Positions 6,021 to 12,803 of a DNA stretch of 44,699 nucleotides are shown here, piece by piece. Under the pieces are notes generated by a model that did not search any database, had not been told where the DNA came from, and saw nothing but the letters and a program-made list of their open reading frames with translations. A program made the translations under genes and the position numbers. Position 1 is the stretch's first letter. Each line of letters starts with the position of its first letter. This DNA comes from an uncultured Planctomycetia bacterium. GTDB lineage: Bacteria > Planctomycetota > Phycisphaerae > FEN-1346 > JAACEH01. The DNA lies in NCBI GenBank assembly GCA_903929765.1, contig CAIYVX010000074.1:1-44699 (forward strand). The letters are read 5' to 3'.

Positions 6021-8168
6021 TCATGTGATCGGCGTAGTCTCATCTGCGGCCGGGGCGTTGACCTTGCCCGCCGCATTCTTCTTCGCGTCCACATCCGACT
6101 TCTTGACCTGGAACGGCAGGACCACGAACGGCACGCCCCGCAGGTAGAGGTGGCGCTGGGCGGCGAAGGCGATGTTGTTGTGCATCATCCGCGACAGGAA
6201 CGAGTCTTGCGGGAAGAGCAGTTGCCCGGCGAAGAAAACGGAGGTCGGATATTCTTTCAGCACCCGGTCGGAGACCTCCGCAATCTGATCGACCACGTCG
6301 GTGCCCACGGTCGTGAAGCCGGTGGCGAAATAGCCCTGCTGGTGCATCAGTTTGACGTAGCGGGCGACCTCGCTGTCGGTGTGTTTCTGGAGGCGGTCCA
6401 CCTCGTCGATGCCCTTGAAGTTCCCCGCGTCGATCACGCCCACGCCGACGAAGACGAAGTTGCGGAAGGTCGTCCCGAAATAGCGGATGATGTTCAAGAG
6501 CGAGTGCAGCCCCAGGCCGGTGAAGCCGCTGACCAGGAGCACGGCCGTCTTGGAATTCGGGTCGAAGGCCGGGGCCTGAACCGGTTCCGGGCCGGTCTTC
6601 ATCGCCAGTTCGCGGCTCGAAACCACAATTGATTGAGCCAATTTGTCCAAGCTGGCGGCCATGCGGCTCGACTGCGTATAGCGATGGCGAATCCAGAGCG
6701 CCGCCACGAACATGCCGCCGGTCACCAGCAGCGTCACCCAGCCGCCCACGCTGAACTTCTCAATCGTGACCCAGACCAGGATGACGGCGCACAGTACCAG
6801 GCCGACGCCGTTGATCGTAATCCGGTGGCGCCAGTCAGCCACGGTTTTACGCACCTGCCACCAGTGGCGGACCATGCCGGCCTGCGACAGGACGAAGGTG
6901 ATAAAGACGTTGATGCTGTAGAGCACCAGCAGATAATCCACCGGCGTCGGGGTCGGCTCGTCCGGCGTGGCCAGGCCGGCCGTGGCGCTCGCGGCGGAAT
7001 AGCTCGCCGCCATGTTGGCCCCGATCAGCGTCACCAGCGCCGCCACGGCCATCATCAGGATGCCGTAGTGCGTGACCAACCGGTCGCTCAGAGTCGAGAA
7101 CTTCACCGGGAACCAGCGGTCCAGGGCCAGGTTGGCCAGGACGCGCGGCCCGCCCAGGAACCCCGTCTGGGCGGCGATGAAGAGGATGGCCGCTTCCGAG
7201 GCCAGCGTGATCCAGACGAATCCCTGACCCCAGAAACCGGGCCAGTTGGCGGTCACGGTGTCCAGCAGCACGGCGTTCATGGTCTTGGTCGCGGAGAAGT
7301 GGACGTCGCAGAGCAGGTAGCCGATGATCAGGCCGACCACGGTCACGGCCAGGGAAATCCAGATATAGGTCATGGCCCGCTTGGCCGTGGCGACGCGCGG
7401 CTCGCGCAGCGTGGGCATGCCGTTGGAGACGGCCTCGATGCCGGTGTAGGTTCCCGCCCCCATGCTGTAGGCGAAGCCAATGGCCCCGAGCATGCCCAAG
7501 AGGCCCAGTTGCGAATAGGCCAGGTGAGCGTCCGTGGTCGTCTCCATGATCACGGTGCCGGCCCGGTCGGCATGGCCGGCGATGGCCACGGCGATGAGTA
7601 CGATGTGGCTGATGACGAAGACGATGAAGATCGGAACCAGCGTTCCGACCGACTCGCGGGCCCCGCGCAGATTCAGCAGCGTCAAGGTCATGACGGCCCC
7701 GATGGAGACCCAGAGTTTGTAATGTTGCCAATTCGCCGGCAGGGAACTGAACATGGCGTCCGCCCCGGCGGCAATCGAGAGGGAAATCGTCAGGACGTAA
7801 TCGACCATCAGGGCGCAGCCGGCCAGCAGACCCAGATGCGGATTGAGGAGTTTGCTGGCCACGAGGTAGCCGCCGCCTCCGCCGGGGAAGACTTCGACCA
7901 GTTGGGAGTAGCTGCGCGAGATGACGAAGATCGTGGCGGCGGTGGCCAGGGCGACGATGATGGCCAGGTGGCTGTGCCCCTTGAGGGCGTCCCACGAGGC
8001 TGCCGGCCCGTAACAGGAGCTGGACAGTCCGTCGGCCCCCAGCCCGACCCAGGCAAAGAAGGCCACCAGCGAGATCTTGTGGTAGATGGAGCGGTCGCGC
8101 GGGCTGCGGGCGGCCCCGATGAAGAACTCCTTAGCCCGCCGAAGCGGCGATGGCGTCTCTGACGTCAT
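6021..8168 (-). CDS. APC-superfamily amino acid permease
   Basis: A 715-residue inner-membrane transporter. The first helix region (SLVAFFAWVGLGADGLSSSCYGPAAS) has the glycine-rich unwound helix typical of APC permeases, and about 12 hydrophobic segments follow to about residue 490. The last 170 residues form a soluble domain (TAVLLVSGFTGLGLHSLLNIIRYFG...) typical of a subset of these permeases. The substrate is not evident. I place the start at 8168 (MTSETPSP): an upstream in-frame start would begin at 8411, but a -10-like TATAAT on this strand sits at 8253-8258, inside that extension, and the extra residues look non-conserved. It converges with the methyltransferase gene. Confidence 0.88.
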   Translation of the reverse strand: MTSETPSPLRRAKEFFIGAARSPRDRSIYHKISLVAFFAWVGLGADGLSSSCYGPAASWDALKGHSHLAIIVALATAATIFVISRSYSQLVEVFPGGGGGYLVASKLLNPHLGLLAGCALMVDYVLTISLSIAAGADAMFSSLPANWQHYKLWVSIGAVMTLTLLNLRGARESVGTLVPIFIVFVISHIVLIAVAIAGHADRAGTVIMETTTDAHLAYSQLGLLGMLGAIGFAYSMGAGTYTGIEAVSNGMPTLREPRVATAKRAMTYIWISLAVTVVGLIIGYLLCDVHFSATKTMNAVLLDTVTANWPGFWGQGFVWITLASEAAILFIAAQTGFLGGPRVLANLALDRWFPVKFSTLSDRLVTHYGILMMAVAALVTLIGANMAASYSAASATAGLATPDEPTPTPVDYLLVLYSINVFITFVLSQAGMVRHWWQVRKTVADWRHRITINGVGLVLCAVILVWVTIEKFSVGGWVTLLVTGGMFVAALWIRHRYTQSSRMAASLDKLAQSIVVSSRELAMKTGPEPVQAPAFDPNSKTAVLLVSGFTGLGLHSLLNIIRYFGTTFRNFVFVGVGVIDAGNFKGIDEVDRLQKHTDSEVARYVKLMHQQGYFATGFTTVGTDVVDQIAEVSDRVLKEYPTSVFFAGQLLFPQDSFLSRMMHNNIAFAAQRHLYLRGVPFVVLPFQVKKSDVDAKKNAAGKVNAPAADETTPIT

Positions 8169-8252
8169 AGAAATGTTACCCGCGCCGCCTCGCCGGAGGA
8201 TCTTCCCCGTCACACTAGCCGCGCTACGCCGCCCGGCCGGGGCAGGGGCGGG

Positions 8253-8258
8253 ATTATA
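8253..8258 (-). promoter_or_regulatory. Candidate extended -10 promoter for the permease
   Basis: On the minus strand the bases read tggTATAAT, an extended -10 element (TGN plus a perfect TATAAT). No good -35 is visible at 17 bases. The predicted leader is about 78 bases to the ATG at 8168. Confidence 0.45.
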
Positions 8259-8411
8259 CCATTCCGTCGCCCTCTCGGCCAGACGTTCGACGCCGTTTTC
8301 CAGTTTGACGATTGACATTAAAGCATATTGAACGGCAGCAGGGATTGCGAAAAACATAAATGGGACATAAAAAAGACGCGACAGTCGATCCAAATGACAG
8401 CGGTTTTCCAT

Positions 8412-8439
8412 TTGACTATCAGGAAAGACGTGATATCTT
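8412..8439 (+). promoter_or_regulatory. Candidate sigma-70 promoter for the cold-shock gene
   Basis: TTGACT at 8412-8417, a 16-base spacer and TATCTT at 8434-8439. If used, the transcript has an untranslated leader of about 200 bases before the ATG at 8647. Long leaders are characteristic of cold-shock genes, where the leader changes structure with temperature. Confidence 0.45.
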
Positions 8440-8646
8440 TATGTTGGCTGTTCGGCGGCGCGTTTTCGCCGGCGCGTCGCGGGCCGTTCATGTCTTTTTG
8501 TGAGAAGTACAGAAGTGTTGAGGCGTGCCTTTAGGAATCTCACCTGGCCGGTTAAGACCGACGCGGTAGCGGTTGACGAAACCCTGCCCCGGCGGTCTTT
8601 TTCTTTTCCTGGCCCGAAAACGGGCGAATTCTGGAGGACTCAGGCT

Positions 8647-8856
8647 ATGGCGCGCGGCAAAGTGAAATGGTTCAACGATCAGAAGGGCTATGGTTTCATC
8701 GAGGCGGCGGAGACCGGCGGCGACGTCTTCGTCCACTACAGCGGCATTCAGAACGAAGGCTTCAAAACCCTGGCCGAGGGCGACGAGGTCGAGTTCGAAT
8801 TGGCCCAGGGCCCCAAAGGCCCCAAAGCCGAGAAGGTCGTCAAGGTGCAGGTCTGA
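8647..8856 (+). CDS. Cold-shock domain protein (CspA family)
   Basis: A 69-residue OB-fold nucleic-acid chaperone. RNP1 is visible as KGYGFIE (about residues 14-20) and RNP2 as DVFVHYS (about 28-34), after the conserved start GKVKWFN. The usual length is 65-70 residues, so it is complete. The start at 8647 follows ctggaggactcagg, a clear ribosome-binding site; a longer in-frame ORF beginning at 8500 is not needed and lacks homology. It ends exactly one base before the stop of the convergent lipoprotein gene, leaving no spacer for a terminator. Expected to act on mRNA structure in the cytoplasm. Confidence 0.95.
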   Translation: MARGKVKWFNDQKGYGFIEAAETGGDVFVHYSGIQNEGFKTLAEGDEVEFELAQGPKGPKAEKVVKVQV

Positions 8857-9756
8857 TTATTTCGCGTCCAAATCCACGCGGCGGTCAACGTCGGCGGCGC
8901 GATACTGGAAGGCGGCGTCCTTAACTTCTTTGGTCAGACTGAGGTTGCTCAACTCAAGCGTCACGGTCGATTCGGCCCGGCGGCTGCTCGGTTCGATGAA
9001 GCGGGCCACGATGTGGCGCGGCACCTGCTGGCCGTCCACTTCCGTATAATCTCCGAGCGTGCTGACGATCACCGGATCGCCCGCGGCGTTGTAGAGCCGC
9101 ACTTCTTCGGGCAGATGCGTCCCGCGATTCAGATAGATTTCCTCGGCCAGGCAACTCCCTCCGGGCCGGCCCGGTGCCGGCGTGCCACCGGGGCAGAGCA
9201 GGAAGAAAACGTCCCTTGAATCGTCGCGGCGGAATCCCGCAGCGACGTCCGTCGGCAGGGGGAAGACGGCCAGGGCCTCGAGCAACCGATCCGGTCGCAT
9301 GAAAAACTTGCTTGCCCCCGGCCCGCCGTAACTCCCCGACCACTCCGTCGAAACGTCCGGCTTGACCCACAACCAATACTTCTCGCTGTTGGAGAACAGG
9401 CCGAAGACCGGCGTCGGCGGCAGCAGCGTCCGGCCTTCCAGGTAGAGGTCGTGCGGCTTGCGGAAAATAAAGTTGCCGTCCAGGGCGTAACTCTTCGAGC
9501 CGGTGACGCGGGCGTCGGCCGTCGGCTGGCCCGATTCAAAAGTCGGAATACGAATCTCGATATGGCACTTCGACCAGAGCTTCTGGATCGCCTCCGCCCG
9601 GGCGTTGTAGTTTGCCGCCAGCGTCTCGCGCGGCAAAATCTCAGTCGGCTTCACCGGTGGCGTTTGCGGGCAACCGCCCAGCACGAAAGCAACGCTAAGC
9701 GCCAGCGGCCCGAGTACGACGATGCGCCACAGTCGCCGAAGATCAAACCGTTTCAT
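8857..9756 (-). CDS. Lipoprotein, LolA/LolB-like fold suspected
   Basis: A 299-residue exported lipoprotein. The signal peptide runs to the lipobox L26-G27-G28-C29. The mature part alternates short beta-like strands (KCHIEIRIP, NFIFRKPHDLYLEGR, EKYWLWVKP, PEEVRLYNAAGDPVIVSTLGDY), a pattern of LolA/LolB or outer-membrane lipoprotein-sorting folds that hold lipids; this is inference from pattern. I choose 9756 (MKRFDLRR) because ggaggagg lies 9 bases upstream; an ATG at 9780 is upstream of that site. The start overlaps the end of the preceding zinc-ribbon gene by 14 bases, implying one operon. Confidence 0.8.
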   Translation of the reverse strand: MKRFDLRRLWRIVVLGPLALSVAFVLGGCPQTPPVKPTEILPRETLAANYNARAEAIQKLWSKCHIEIRIPTFESGQPTADARVTGSKSYALDGNFIFRKPHDLYLEGRTLLPPTPVFGLFSNSEKYWLWVKPDVSTEWSGSYGGPGASKFFMRPDRLLEALAVFPLPTDVAAGFRRDDSRDVFFLLCPGGTPAPGRPGGSCLAEEIYLNRGTHLPEEVRLYNAAGDPVIVSTLGDYTEVDGQQVPRHIVARFIEPSSRRAESTVTLELSNLSLTKEVKDAAFQYRAADVDRRVDLDAK

Positions 9757-10294
9757 CGGGTGAAGCCTCCTCCGCGCCATCGACCACCTCTTCCAGCAGT
9801 TTGCCCAGTTCCGCCGACACCGCCAACACCGCCTCGTCGCTCAGACGCCGGTCGACCGCCTCGAAGGTGTCCTTCGAGCGGCTCTTGCGGAGGATCATGT
9901 AGCTCTGGCCGTCGCGCCGCCGGGTACTCTCGAGTTTGAGCCGGCGTTTGCGCACCAGCATCAGCGCGATGACGTACCGGGCGTCGAGCCGGCCGGGATC
10001 GTCGGTGCCCTGGAGCCGCAGGAAAACCTCCATCAGCCGCTCGTCGCTGATGTCGTAGCGGCGTTGCTTCGGTTCCTCCGGCGGCGGGACGCGGGTCCGC
10101 CAGAAGGCCAGCAATTCGGTCCGGTTGGCCGGCCAGTGTTCGGTGCAGAAATCGAGCCGGGCCAGGCCCGTGGGATTTTTCGCTTCGTCGTCGGACTCGA
10201 AGACCGCCGAGATGTAATCCTCCAGCGCCACAAACTGCCGGCCGCACTCCTCGCAGGTCCGCCGCCCGGATTCGATTTTGTATTCCTCAGCCAT
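9743..10294 (-). CDS. Conserved hypothetical protein with N-terminal zinc-ribbon-like motif
   Basis: A 183-residue cytoplasmic protein. The N-terminus has CEECGRQF at about residues 14-21 and a second Cys/His cluster FCTEHW near residues 49-54, which could form a zinc site. The centre is basic and predicted helical and beta mixed (YVIALMLVRKRRLKLESTRRRDGQSYMILRKS: LKLE...SYMILRK), and the C-terminus is acidic. I do not know a characterised relative; such small proteins are common upstream of lipoprotein genes in planctomycetes as far as I recall. It is co-transcribed with the lipoprotein gene, overlapping its start by 14 bases. Confidence 0.75.
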   Translation of the reverse strand: MAEEYKIESGRRTCEECGRQFVALEDYISAVFESDDEAKNPTGLARLDFCTEHWPANRTELLAFWRTRVPPPEEPKQRRYDISDERLMEVFLRLQGTDDPGRLDARYVIALMLVRKRRLKLESTRRRDGQSYMILRKSRSKDTFEAVDRRLSDEAVLAVSAELGKLLEEVVDGAEEASPDETV

Positions 10295-10328
10295 AGCTTA
10301 CGATCACTTCCTGGTAATGTGTCACAAT

Positions 10329-10446
10329 CCGGGTGCCACACTTTGAAGGCCCGACGAAGTCGGGACCAAAGTGAGTGCTTCTCGCCGGACACAATAACAC
10401 ACACTTTGGCGTCGGCTTTGCCGCCGCTTCAAAGTGTGGCACCCGG
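10329..10446. repeat. Paired palindromic element with 20-base inverted ends
   Basis: The ends 10329-10348 (ccgggtgccacactttgaag) and 10427-10446 are perfect inverted copies. Inside each end is a stem: ccgacgaagtcgg at 10351-10363 and, on the other arm, a ggcaaagcc-type stem read on the opposite strand near 10411-10422. A second matching block (ccaaagtg.gtg) follows each stem. The element therefore consists of two opposed copies of a 48-base unit that differ mainly in the stem. It lies between two minus-strand genes and has no coding sequence. Confidence 0.8.
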
Positions 10447-10455
10447 CCCCGCTTC

Positions 10456-10710
10456 CTACGTTGCCCGGAAAAACCGCGCGTCGGTTCCGTCCGGGCTGAT
10501 CCGCACCACCGCCTGGCCGGCGCACCGCGGACACCAGCCGACGTAAGCGTCGCCGGCGGCGTTCAGATAGACCCGGCAATAAACCCGGCAACACTCGAAG
10601 TAAATACTGATCCACGGCCGCCCGGCCGGCGGTTCGCGCCCGGCCTCGGTTTCCTCGCGCAGCGGAAGTTTCCGCCCGCCCAGTTCGACCGTATCCTCGT
10701 CAGCGGCCAT
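10456..10710 (-). CDS. Small zinc-ribbon-like conserved protein
   Basis: An 84-residue protein with clustered cysteines: ECCRVYCRVY near residues 39-48 and CPRCAG at about residues 59-64, which could bind zinc. It ends in ISPDGTDARFFRAT, a tail I recall from similar planctomycete proteins. No function is known. The frame uses codons like its neighbours, and the ATG at 10710 is followed by an acidic N-terminus. A palindromic element separates it from the next minus-strand gene downstream. Confidence 0.7.
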   Translation of the reverse strand: MAADEDTVELGGRKLPLREETEAGREPPAGRPWISIYFECCRVYCRVYLNAAGDAYVGWCPRCAGQAVVRISPDGTDARFFRAT

Positions 10711-10760
10711 CCTAACGCGCCTTCCGAAAAATCACAATCGCCATTGTACCTGGAATGTGC

Positions 10761-10783
10761 CACGGCGGGTCTTGCCCGCCGTG
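10761..10783. repeat. Palindrome between GT4 and zinc-ribbon genes
   Basis: cacggcggg (10761-10769) and cccgccgtg (10775-10783) form a nine-base-pair hairpin with loop tcttg. The loop and inner stem (cgggtcttgcccg) resemble the arms of the element inside the BatA gene. It lies in the gap after the glycosyltransferase stop, so it could also act as a terminator, but no T-run follows on either strand. Confidence 0.6.
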
Positions 10784-10807
10784 TGCTTTGTCGGACCAGG
10801 GCCAGAC

Positions 10808-11887
10808 CTACTTTATCAACTCATCATACATCGCCGCATACCGCGCCGCCATTTTTCGGTCGGTGTACGATGCCTCGACCGTCCGCCGGGCCGCCTCGCC
10901 CAGATGCCGCCCCAGCGCCGCGTCAGTGAGAACCCGCTCCATAGCCGCCCCCAGCGCCGCCGGGTCTTCCGGCGGAACCAGCAGCCCGCTCGCGCCGTCC
11001 TCGATTACCTCGCCCTGGCCCTCGACCTGCGTCGCCACCACCGCCCGCCGCGCTGCCATCGTCTCCAGCAATACCAGCGACAGCCCTTCCCAGCGGCTCG
11101 GCAGAACCACCAGGTCGGCGGCCTTCAGGAGCGCCGGCACATTGCTGCGCCAACCCAGGAAATGGACCCGGTCGGCCAGGCGCGGCTCGGTGATTTTTGC
11201 CGGCCGGCCGTGCCCGGCCACCAGCAGGTGCAACTCCGGCCGCGCAGCGACGAGCGGACGCATAGCCGCCAGCAGAACGTCGAGACCCTTCTGCTGCGTC
11301 AGCCTTCCGACGAAAGCGGCGACGCGAGCGCCGTCGGGCAAGCCAAACTCGCGCCGTGCCGCGGGCAGCGCGGCGTCGATCTCCTCTATGTTGATGCCAT
11401 TGGCCACGGTGCGGACGCGGTCGGCCGGGAATCCGTGGGCGATCAGGTGCCGGCGCACGCCGTCGGAAACGGCCGTGACGGCCGAGGCTCGGCGCGTCGC
11501 CCGGCGCAAGAGCCACAACGCCCAGTCGCGCGGGTCGGCCTGGTGTTCCGTCGCCACCGTGACCAGTCCCGGCATTTTTCGCGACGCCGGAGCCAGGGCC
11601 AGGTGAGCGCGAAACAGGTGCGAATGGACCAGCGCCGGCCGACGCCGCAAGATCACCTCTCGCAGCCGCCGTCCGGCCGTCGGCGACCAGGGCGTCCGCA
11701 CGCCCAGATCTTCAACCTCACAACCGAGAGTTCGTATCCGCTCGGCCAGTGCCCCACGACCGTCGAGCGCCGCCACGGTTACGCGAAACCGTTCGCGCGG
11801 CAACAGGCGGCAGAGCGACAGCAGAATCATCTCCGCCCCGCCGGGATCGAGTTCCGGGATGACCTGTAAAATTTCTATCGCGGCCAT
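10808..11887 (-). CDS. Glycosyltransferase family 4 protein
   Basis: A 359-residue GT-B retaining glycosyltransferase. The N-terminal acceptor domain begins IEILQVIPELDPGGAEM, the classic GT4 start with GGAE. The C-terminal donor domain has FVGRLTQQKGLDVLL (about residues 190-204) and the nucleotide-sugar E-x7-E region EGLSLVLLETMAARR (about 265-280), then GLLVPPEDPAAL. It would add a sugar to a lipid-linked or cell-surface glycan at the inner face of the membrane; donor and acceptor are not evident. It starts 10 bases after the peptidase C26 stop and probably ends the operon. Complete in length. Confidence 0.9.
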   Translation of the reverse strand: MAAIEILQVIPELDPGGAEMILLSLCRLLPRERFRVTVAALDGRGALAERIRTLGCEVEDLGVRTPWSPTAGRRLREVILRRRPALVHSHLFRAHLALAPASRKMPGLVTVATEHQADPRDWALWLLRRATRRASAVTAVSDGVRRHLIAHGFPADRVRTVANGINIEEIDAALPAARREFGLPDGARVAAFVGRLTQQKGLDVLLAAMRPLVAARPELHLLVAGHGRPAKITEPRLADRVHFLGWRSNVPALLKAADLVVLPSRWEGLSLVLLETMAARRAVVATQVEGQGEVIEDGASGLLVPPEDPAALGAAMERVLTDAALGRHLGEAARRTVEASYTDRKMAARYAAMYDELIK

Positions 11888-11897
11888 CGGACGTTTC

Positions 11898-12803
11898 CTA
11901 TCGGAGGTTCCGGTGCACGATTCTGGCCGCCTTGACCAGGGCCTCGAACAGGGCCAGGTGCTGCGGCTCGTTGCACAATTCCTCCGGGTGCCATTGCACG
12001 CCCAGGGTGAAGCGGCTCCGACGCACGTCCTCGACGGCCTCGACTACGCCGTCGGCCGACCAGGCGACCGGCCTGAGAAGCTGGCCCACCACATCGAAGG
12101 CCTGGTGGTGGCCCGAGTTGACCGACATGGTGGTGGCGCCCATGATTTCCGCCAGGCGGCTATCCGGCTCGATCCGCACGTCGTGACGCGGGCGCGGCTG
12201 GCCCGGCTCCGTCTGGTGCTGCACCGCGTCGCCGAAACGGTCCGGGATGTGTTGCACCAGCGTCCCGCCGCGAAAAACGTTGAGGGCTTGAGCGCCCAGG
12301 CAGATGGCCATGATCGGCCGGTGGGTCCGCTTGGCCCAGCCGAGCAGCCGCAGATCGGCTTCCTGCCGCAGCCGCGGGGAGACCACCGTTTTCGGATGCT
12401 TCTCCTGGCCGTACCGGGACGGGTCGAGGTCCAATCCGCCCACCATCAGTACTCCGGCGCCCAGCGTCACGAGGTCGATCCAGGCCTGACCCCCAGACAT
12501 CGGCGGCACGAGGATCGGTACGCCCCCGGCCCTCGCTACCGCCCGGACATAATCGGCGCGGAGGAAGGACTCGCCGGTCGGGTTGTCTTCATCCTCGCGG
12601 TAACTGGTGGCGATAAGAATCGTCGGCTGGCGGGTTATCGTCTGGCGATTCACCGGCTGGTTGTTAACAGGCTGGCTGTTCACCGGCGGGCGGTTCACCT
12701 GCTGGGGGTTAATCGGCTGGCGGTTTCCAGGTTGTTGGTTCACCGGCTGGCGGTACACCCGCTGGGGGTTCACCGGCTGGTTGTTCGTCGGTTGTGGAGT
12801 CAT
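11898..12803 (-). CDS. Peptidase C26 / gamma-glutamyl-GABA hydrolase-like protein with N-terminal pentapeptide repeats
   Basis: A 301-residue protein. From about residue 62 (ILIATSYRED) it is a class-I glutamine amidotransferase-like hydrolase: the nucleophile Cys is in MAICLGAQALN, and the catalytic His-Glu pair is in GVQWHPEEL. Relatives (PuuD type) cleave gamma-glutamyl amide bonds. Residues 7-61 are eleven copies of a degenerate five-residue unit, consensus NRQPV, without known function. The ATG at 12803 overlaps the stop of the D-aminoacylase gene (ATGA) and has gaggagaacctg upstream, so translation is coupled. A gamma-glutamyl or D-amino-acid catabolic or wall-recycling role alongside its neighbour is inference. 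Confidence 0.88.
   Translation of the reverse strand: MTPQPTNNQPVNPQRVYRQPVNQQPGNRQPINPQQVNRPPVNSQPVNNQPVNRQTITRQPTILIATSYREDEDNPTGESFLRADYVRAVARAGGVPILVPPMSGGQAWIDLVTLGAGVLMVGGLDLDPSRYGQEKHPKTVVSPRLRQEADLRLLGWAKRTHRPIMAICLGAQALNVFRGGTLVQHIPDRFGDAVQHQTEPGQPRPRHDVRIEPDSRLAEIMGATTMSVNSGHHQAFDVVGQLLRPVAWSADGVVEAVEDVRRSRFTLGVQWHPEELCNEPQHLALFEALVKAARIVHRNLR
12621..12785 (-). repeat. 15-base minisatellite encoding NRQPV-type pentapeptides
   Basis: Eleven tandem 15-base units on the minus strand encode NNQPV, NPQRV, YRQPV, NQQPG, NRQPI, NPQQV, NRPPV, NSQPV, NNQPV, NRQTI and TRQPT. On the plus strand the repeated core reads ttcaccggctgg. Because the unit is a multiple of three, changes in copy number would alter protein length without a frameshift. 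Confidence 0.9.

Larger units (their letters stand above)
8169..8646. other. Divergent intergenic region, permease/cold-shock
   Basis: There is no convincing gene in this 478-base stretch. It holds the candidate minus-strand promoter at 8253-8258, the candidate plus-strand promoter at 8412-8439, and a long leader ahead of the cold-shock gene with small GC hairpins near 8455-8480. Short open frames here lack ribosome-binding sites and family features. Confidence 0.6.

Noticed and set aside
6633-8162. Plus-strand open frame of 509 codons
   Set aside because: It is antisense to the permease, which has clear membrane segments; the translated frame is His/Arg/Asp-rich noise.
12621-12785. CRISPR-like array
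   Set aside because: The 15-base units are adjacent with no spacers and encode an in-frame pentapeptide; it is a minisatellite.
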